A stretch of DNA of 64,000 bases. Origin: Methylophilus sp. 14. GTDB lineage: Bacteria > Pseudomonadota > Gammaproteobacteria > Burkholderiales > Methylophilaceae. Positions 59,365 through 64,000 of the stretch are shown here, piece after piece. The notes under the pieces were generated by a model that worked only from the letters and a program-made list of their open reading frames with translations, made no database searches and was not told the origin of the DNA. Position numbers and translations under genes: made by a program. The stretch is from contig NZ_JADKYS010000002.1 of the NCBI RefSeq assembly GCF_015354345.1, positions 248,001 through 312,000 on the forward strand. Direction: 5' to 3'. The stretch's first letter is position 1. Each line of letters opens with the position of its first letter.

Positions 59365-59400
59365 GCAAGCCAACGACTGTTGTTTCCAGTAGCCAGCAAT
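59365..59400 (+). promoter_or_regulatory. Conserved leader, Fiu-like receptor (second hairpin arm missing)
   Basis: GCAAGCCAACGA (59365-59376) and CCAGTAGCCAGCAAT (59386-59400) are conserved with receptors 1 and 2, but the TACTGGAG arm is absent (TTAATAAACAAAG instead). The Shine-Dalgarno sequence is AGGGAAAG further on, before the ATG at 59433, so no sequestering stem forms here. Confidence 0.6.
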
Positions 59401-59432
59401 TTAATAAACAAAGAGTGAATTAGGGAAAGATT

Positions 59433-61679
59433 ATGCCATCCGGCTTTAATAAAAAAACGATGACATTAGCGCTGATGATGGCGCTGCCAGCAGTTGCAAT
59501 GGCTGCTGATGAAGAGAAAACAGTAGATGCAGCGCAAACGATGACCGAGGTCAAGGTGAAGTCGCAACGCATTCAAGATGCGCCAAACAAAGGCTACCAA
59601 GCGACAAAAACCCGTGTAGGTAAAACCTATCAGGATCCGCAAGATGTACCGCAAGCAGTGACTACATTAACTAGAGAGTTGCTGCACGACCAGCAAGTTG
59701 GTTCATTACGTGAAGCTTTGCGTAACGTGGTGGGTTTGTCTGTGAATGCTGCCGAAGGTGGTCGTGCTGGTGATAACTTCAACCTGCGTGGGTTCTATAC
59801 TTTTGGCGACATTTATCTGGATAACATGCGTGATACCGCGCAATATAACCGTGAAACATTTAACCTCGAGCAGGTGGATGTATTGCGTGGTTCTGCAGCG
59901 ATGCTGTTTGGTCGTGGCCAGGCCGGTGGTGTGATTAACCAGGTCAGCAAGATGGCTGAATTGCGTGATAAAAATACGATTACAGGCAGTGCGGGTAATT
60001 ACGATTATCATCAGTTCACTGGCGATTTTAACAAGCAACTGACTGAAACTGCTGCGATTCGTGTCAATGTCATGGACAGACATGATGAAACTTATCGTAA
60101 AAACCCAACGACGGGTGACCGCCCATCATTTGACCGTCAAGGGATCGCTGTAAGCTTTGGTGCGGGTATCGGAACTGAAAATGAGTTCTTCTTGAATCAT
60201 ATCTACACACAAACACGTGATGTGCCTGACTTTGGTATTCGCTTCTTGAATAAACGCCCTCTCAGTAGTAGCAGTGATGGCCGTTCAGATCGTACTTTCT
60301 GGGGCAGCAATAACAACTTCGACGATAGTGACACGCGAGTTACTACGGGTATCTTCACCCACAAATTTAGTGATGATACGCAGTTAAGAACACAGTTGAG
60401 ACAAGCCGAGTATCAACGTGGCTATTGGGCAAAAACGCCTGCAAATACATTACCAACAGCTAATGATGCAGTTGGCGGTAACGTGACGCGAAAAATGGAT
60501 TACAAAACGCTTAATTTGCAATCTGACTTCAGTACCAAATTTGAGCTTGCTGGCATGAAGCATTCTTTGTTGACGGGTGTGGAATATTTAAAAGAAGACT
60601 CGTATCGTCACACTTTGCAAGCATTTGATCCAGTCACAGGGTTGCCTTATACCCAAACTACCAATGCGGCATTGAATGCGGCGATCGCAGCAAATCCAAA
60701 TGGTGTGACATTCAACCGTCATATCGCTAGTGCGTATATCGGGACGCCGACCGAATTTAATGCTGACAATTACGCTTTGTATGTTCAAGACAGTGTCGAA
60801 GTTGTTAAAAACTGGACCGTGTTGGCAGGGATTCGACGTGACAAAATGGATGCAGACTACTCCAGTGCAACCTCGCCGAAACTCAAATACTATGAGAACA
60901 GTTATCGCACAGGGTTGTCATGGCAGCCGAATGCTGACCGTCATTACTATTTAACGTTTAGTGACTCCTTTAGCCCAACCGCTGATTTGTATCAGTTGTC
61001 TGTGCAGAAGTTGCCACCTGAGCGTGCACGTACGCTGGAGTTAGGCACCAAGTGGTTATTTATGGATGGTGATCTGGCCGTGCGCACCGCGGTGTTCACC
61101 ACCACAAAAGATTGGGAACGCAACACTGATCTGGAATCTACCGCGGCTATTCTGACTAAACGCCGTCGCACTAACGGGGTTGAGTTTGAAGTGACTGGTA
61201 AGATTACAGATCGCTGGGATATGTTTGCTGGTGTTGCCTTGCTGGATGCCAGAATTATCAATGTGGCAGATAACGTGAATGCCACCACTGGTGTGATTAC
61301 TTCTGCTGACCCCAGACTTGAAGGTCAGCGTGCACGTAACACCCCAATTGGTACGTTCAATTTGTGGACAACCTATGCATTGAACGATGCCTGGAAAGTG
61401 GGTGGCGGTGTAGAAGCCAAGGGTGAGCGTTATGCTTATCAGCCAAGTGCGACTGATGCTAGCGCAAGCTTTACCAATGGCCGCTTTGATCCAAACGCTG
61501 CACCCGGTTACGCCCGTGTTGACTTGATGGCAACTTACGAACAACCGAAATGGGCTGTACGTTTGAATGTCAAGAATTTGCTCAACAAAGTGTATTATGA
61601 CGCAGTGTATGACAATGGTGGTTTGGTGACGCCGGGTAATGGTCGCCAAGCCATTATTACCACCGAGTATAAATTCTAG
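59433..61679 (+). CDS. fiu: TonB-dependent receptor, Fiu-like (catecholate type)
   Basis: Outer-membrane receptor of 748 residues: signal peptide (MTLALMMALPAVAMA), TonB box-like TMTEVKVKSQ, plug with DVPQAVTTLTRELLHDQQVGSLREALRNVVGLSVNAAEGGRAGDNFNLRGFYTFGDIYLDNMRD and QVDVLRGSAAMLFGRGQAGGVINQVSK, barrel ending NLLNKVYYDAVYDNGGLVTPGNGRQAIITTEYKF. The GDNFNLRGFYTFGDIYLDNMRD layout and the immediately following piuC gene (as in E. coli fiu-ybiX) support a Fiu-like, monomeric/dimeric catecholate receptor. Ligand is inferred, not shown. Fur box and a shared leader precede it. Confidence 0.9.
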   Translation: MPSGFNKKTMTLALMMALPAVAMAADEEKTVDAAQTMTEVKVKSQRIQDAPNKGYQATKTRVGKTYQDPQDVPQAVTTLTRELLHDQQVGSLREALRNVVGLSVNAAEGGRAGDNFNLRGFYTFGDIYLDNMRDTAQYNRETFNLEQVDVLRGSAAMLFGRGQAGGVINQVSKMAELRDKNTITGSAGNYDYHQFTGDFNKQLTETAAIRVNVMDRHDETYRKNPTTGDRPSFDRQGIAVSFGAGIGTENEFFLNHIYTQTRDVPDFGIRFLNKRPLSSSSDGRSDRTFWGSNNNFDDSDTRVTTGIFTHKFSDDTQLRTQLRQAEYQRGYWAKTPANTLPTANDAVGGNVTRKMDYKTLNLQSDFSTKFELAGMKHSLLTGVEYLKEDSYRHTLQAFDPVTGLPYTQTTNAALNAAIAANPNGVTFNRHIASAYIGTPTEFNADNYALYVQDSVEVVKNWTVLAGIRRDKMDADYSSATSPKLKYYENSYRTGLSWQPNADRHYYLTFSDSFSPTADLYQLSVQKLPPERARTLELGTKWLFMDGDLAVRTAVFTTTKDWERNTDLESTAAILTKRRRTNGVEFEVTGKITDRWDMFAGVALLDARIINVADNVNATTGVITSADPRLEGQRARNTPIGTFNLWTTYALNDAWKVGGGVEAKGERYAYQPSATDASASFTNGRFDPNAAPGYARVDLMATYEQPKWAVRLNVKNLLNKVYYDAVYDNGGLVTPGNGRQAIITTEYKF

Positions 61680-61687
61680 GAGTTGAT

Positions 61688-62368
61688 TTGCTGCTGACGT
61701 TGCCGGATGTATTGCTCAAAGACGAGTTAACGACGATTCGGGGCCTGCTTAAACAGGCGCAATGGATCGATGGTCGCAATACCGCCGGGGCGCAGGCAGC
61801 ACAAGTCAAAAATAACCAGCAACTGGCTGAACAAGACCCGTTGCTGGATCAAATTCGCAGGATCGTGTTGCAGGCATTGCAGCGCGATCCTTTATTTTTT
61901 TCTGCGGCGTTGCCAGACAAGATTTTGCCGCCGTTTGTGAACCGTTATTCCGGTGAAACAAACCATTATGGTTTTCATGTGGATAGTGCCATGCGTAGCA
62001 TGCCGGATGGCAGTGCGCGGGTGCGGGCAGATGTGTCTGCCACATTGTTTTTAAATGACCCCGATGAGTATGAAGGCGGTGAGCTGGTGGTGCAGGACGT
62101 GTTTGGCGACCAGCGTATCAAGCTTAAAGCGGGGTCAATCGTCATTTACCCTTCCAGCTCGGTGCATGCCGTCACCCCGGTGACGGGTGGCGAGCGCCTG
62201 GCCAGCTTTATGTTTATCCAGAGCATGGTGCGCGATGCCGCACACAGGCGTATGTTATTTGATATGGATATGGCACTGGTCAGATTGCGCCAGCAGCATG
62301 GGGAAACGCCAGAGGTGGTTCAATTGACGGGGGTCTACCATAACCTGTTGCGCCAGTGGGCGCTGTAA
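61688..62368 (+). CDS. piuC: Fe(II)/2-oxoglutarate-dependent dioxygenase PiuC (YbiX)
   Basis: A 226-residue member of the PiuC/YbiX family. Iron ligands: HVD of NHYGFHVDSAMRS, and the distal histidine of SSVHAVTPVTGGERLASF; GGELVVQDVFGDQRIKLKAGSIVIYPSSSVH and the KNNQQ segment in AQAAQVKNNQQLAEQ are also family features. Starts with a TTG at 61688 with GGAG upstream. The gene directly follows the Fiu-like receptor (9-base gap), as in E. coli, and probably acts on the siderophore or a protein in iron uptake; substrate is not established. Confidence 0.92.
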   Translation: MLLTLPDVLLKDELTTIRGLLKQAQWIDGRNTAGAQAAQVKNNQQLAEQDPLLDQIRRIVLQALQRDPLFFSAALPDKILPPFVNRYSGETNHYGFHVDSAMRSMPDGSARVRADVSATLFLNDPDEYEGGELVVQDVFGDQRIKLKAGSIVIYPSSSVHAVTPVTGGERLASFMFIQSMVRDAAHRRMLFDMDMALVRLRQQHGETPEVVQLTGVYHNLLRQWAL

Positions 62369-62373
62369 TACAC

Positions 62374-63417
62374 ATGCAATCCTTACCGTTGTTACCTTAT
62401 TTTGCGCAGCAGGCGCAAACCAAGCTGCCTGCCAATATCTGGCATTATCTGCAATCTGATGCGGGTAGTGGCGCACAATTGCAAGTCAATGAAGCCGGAT
62501 GGCAGGCTAACAAGCTGATGCCTCGCCCGTTACAGGCTTTGCAAACCCCCAATACACACTGCACGTTATTCGGTGAGCAATGGGCACATCCTGTGATGCT
62601 GGCGCCGGTGGCTTATCAAAAACTGTTTCATGCCGATGGTGAAATTGGCACGGCGATCGCGTGCAATGCCCAGCAGGGGCAAATGATGGTGAGCAGTCTC
62701 GCCAGCCAGCCGGTCGACGAGATTGTGAAACAGGCGCAGCAGCCGTTATGGTTTCAACTCTATTGGCAGGGTGATCGTGCACGTACCGCGGTGCTGTTGC
62801 AAAAAGCGTTGGCAGCAGGCGTCAGTGCCATCGTGTTTACCGTCGATGCGCCAGTCAAGCAGGCGTTGATTGATTTACCAGCAGGGATTTCGGCCGTGAA
62901 TCTAGCGCAGCCATTGGCCATGCAGCCCATACAGCCTGGCCAGAGCCAGGTGTTTGATGGCTGGATGACGCAGGCACCGACCTGGGACGATGTGGCCTGG
63001 CTGCGGCAGCAGGTCAAGATTCCGCTGCTGATTAAGGGCCTGATGCATGTCGCGGATGCCAAGCGCGCCGTTGAGTTGGGCTGCGAGGGTATCGTCGTCT
63101 CTAATCACGGTGGGCGTGTGCTGGATGGGACGCCGTCAGCCGCTGCGGTGTTGCCGGAAATTGTGGCGGCCGTGGGCGGGCAATGTAAAATCCTGGTCGA
63201 TAGCGGCATTCGCTCCGGGCAGGATGTGTTTAAAGCGCTGGCCATGGGGGCAGATGCCGTGTGTATCGGCCGCCCTTATGTGTGGGGCCTGGCGGCAGAA
63301 GGCGCGATGGGGGTGGCCAAGGTCATCCGTACCCTGCGCGATGAATTGGAAATGACCATGGCACTCACAGGTGTATCGAATCTTGCTGAGATTCGCCAGG
63401 TCGAATTATATGCGTAA
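62374..63417 (+). CDS. FMN-dependent alpha-hydroxy-acid dehydrogenase
   Basis: A 347-residue flavoprotein of the lactate/glycolate oxidase family: PVMLAPVAYQKLFHADGEIGTAIAC, MMVSSLASQPVDEIV, WFQLYWQGD, IVFTVDAPV, PLLIKGLMHVADAKRAVELGCEGIVVSNHGGRVLDGTPSAAAVLPEI, ILVDSGIRSGQDVFKALAMGADAVCIGRPYVWGLAAEG. The SNHGGR loop carries the catalytic histidine; KG, DSGIRSG and GRPYVWG bind FMN. Start ATG at 62374 with no overlap of function to piuC; the earlier ATG at 62356 overlaps piuC by 13 bases. Substrate (lactate, 2-hydroxy acid) unresolved. An iron operon is an unusual place for it; see findings. Confidence 0.9.
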   Translation: MQSLPLLPYFAQQAQTKLPANIWHYLQSDAGSGAQLQVNEAGWQANKLMPRPLQALQTPNTHCTLFGEQWAHPVMLAPVAYQKLFHADGEIGTAIACNAQQGQMMVSSLASQPVDEIVKQAQQPLWFQLYWQGDRARTAVLLQKALAAGVSAIVFTVDAPVKQALIDLPAGISAVNLAQPLAMQPIQPGQSQVFDGWMTQAPTWDDVAWLRQQVKIPLLIKGLMHVADAKRAVELGCEGIVVSNHGGRVLDGTPSAAAVLPEIVAAVGGQCKILVDSGIRSGQDVFKALAMGADAVCIGRPYVWGLAAEGAMGVAKVIRTLRDELEMTMALTGVSNLAEIRQVELYA

Positions 63418-63433
63418 CAGAAAGGAAGCAAAC

Positions 63434-63712
63434 ATGAAAAAAATTGGTTTTTCACTTTTATTGGCCATGGGCCTGTTGGGTTCTCAGGCAGCGTTTGCCG
63501 CAGCTGACTGCAAGTCTTACCCGAAAGAGGAGTGGGCTTCTGAAGACACGCTGAAAGAAGCGCTGGAAGCGGAAGGCTATACCATCAAGAAGTTCAAAAT
63601 TGACGGTAATTGTTATGAGATTTATGGCCGTAGCAAAGAAGGCAAAAAGGTCGAAATTTATTTCGATATGAAAACGCTGGCGATTGTGAAAGCGATTGGC
63701 CTGAAAGACTAG
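63434..63712 (+). CDS. Small periplasmic PepSY-domain protein
   Basis: A 92-residue exported protein: Sec signal peptide (KKIGFSLLLAMGLLGSQAAFAA) and a C-terminal PepSY-type fold DTLKEALEAEGYTIKKFKIDGNCYEIYGRSKEGKKVEIYFDMKTLAIVKAIGLKD, similar to the short PepSY/DUF2874-like domains (pfam13670). The ATG at 63434 has AAAGGAAG upstream; the longer frame from 63371 is in the preceding gene. It probably binds a ligand or regulates an exported enzyme or the adjacent cytochrome; no catalytic residues are known. Confidence 0.85.
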   Translation: MKKIGFSLLLAMGLLGSQAAFAAADCKSYPKEEWASEDTLKEALEAEGYTIKKFKIDGNCYEIYGRSKEGKKVEIYFDMKTLAIVKAIGLKD

Positions 63713-63720
63713 TCACACGG

Positions 63721-64000
63721 ATGCAAGCACGTGCTGAGATGCTGTGGCCGTGGTGGGTGCGGCTGAGCCATTGGCTGGTCGCGGCCGGGGTGATCTCGCT
63801 GTGGCTCATGAGTTATGTCTGGTATGAAACAGACTGGCTGCATCGTGCAGTTGGTTATGCGGTACTTACCATGGTGGTTGTGCGTATTTTGCTGGGCTGC
63901 CTGAGCAAAGTCAGCAGTGCACGTTTTTACCTGCCCGGCTGGCGTGCATTGCGCGTACATATTGCCGAATTGCGGCAGGGCCATATCACCGCGCATCGTG
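63721..64000 (+). CDS. Cytochrome b561-type membrane protein (truncated by window)
   Basis: The first 93 codons of a membrane protein: LWPWWVRLSHWLVAAGVISLWLMSYVWY, HRAVGYAVLTMVVVRILLGCLSKVSSARFY, then LRVHIAELRQGHITAHR. Histidines in LSHWLV and LHRAVGY are the usual haem ligands of cytochrome b561/b-type electron-transfer proteins. Start ATG at 63721 is eight bases after the PepSY gene, so the gene is the last visible member of the iron operon and runs off the window. It could reduce iron or be a partner of the PepSY protein. Confidence 0.85.
   Translation, partial: MQARAEMLWPWWVRLSHWLVAAGVISLWLMSYVWYETDWLHRAVGYAVLTMVVVRILLGCLSKVSSARFYLPGWRALRVHIAELRQGHITAHR

Overview
The window looks like chromosome of a methylotrophic betaproteobacterium, most likely family Methylophilaceae (Methylophilus/Methylovorus/Methylotenera group). 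The basis is betaproteobacterial gene style and neighbourhoods (argA/argB, 5'-nucleotidase, slmA), a protein of the formaldehyde-activating enzyme (Fae) family next to a transketolase with strongly biased codons (as expected of a ribulose-monophosphate-cycle enzyme), and PEP-CTERM exported proteins. Genus is inference. No rRNA, tRNA, CRISPR array or intact transposase was found.

Layout. 1-11.8 kb is mostly housekeeping: end of a lytic transglycosylase, a Rossmann protein, cca, a PAS-GGDEF cyclase, then a leftward run argA-argB-nucleotidase-slmA-DUF2788-Excalibur, cfa, an AEC transporter and a DUF1348 protein. ArgA carries an N-terminal XRE-type helix-turn-helix, and two palindromic sites lie just upstream of its own start. 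11.85-13.15 kb is a small AT-rich insert with a RelBE-like toxin-antitoxin pair and an orphan PD-(D/E)XK-like protein. 13.15-17.6 kb holds rsmE, a thioredoxin-like protein and a nitric-oxide module (nnrS, nsrR, hmp) with matching candidate NsrR operators. 17.6-23.3 kb is a compact PEP-CTERM/two-component module: two PEP-CTERM proteins, an outer-membrane barrel plus sensor kinase operon and a divergent LuxR-type regulator, tied together by a C4-5/G4-5 palindrome in front of three transcription units. 23.4-27.6 kb has an oxidoreductase, the Fae-like gene and tkt. 27.7-32.06 kb is an accessory stretch (Swt1-HEPN/DUF5343, nucleotidyltransferase plus a 56-aa partner, VapBC, small proteins). 32.1-41.2 kb returns to core genes: pepN, an NmrA/LysR divergent pair, psd, and ilvB-ilvN-ilvC.

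41.37-64 kb is a long iron-acquisition island, all on the + strand. It begins with a Fur-like promoter driving a small unknown gene and an isolated ribosomal protein S4 gene, then hemP-tonB-exbB-exbD-PepSY. A second Fur-like site precedes hugZ-hmuSTUV. Three further Fur-like sites precede TonB-dependent receptor units: receptor 1, receptor 2 with receptor 3 and a PepSY protein, and a Fiu-like receptor with piuC, an FMN-dependent hydroxy-acid dehydrogenase, a small PepSY protein and a cytochrome b561 that runs off the window. These three receptor units share a conserved 5' leader. In two of them its hairpin would bury the Shine-Dalgarno sequence.

The signals most worth following are the HTH-ArgA fusion with its candidate operators, the GC palindrome of the PEP-CTERM module, the shared receptor leader, the S4 gene under an iron-type promoter, and the Fae-like protein that lacks the catalytic histidine.
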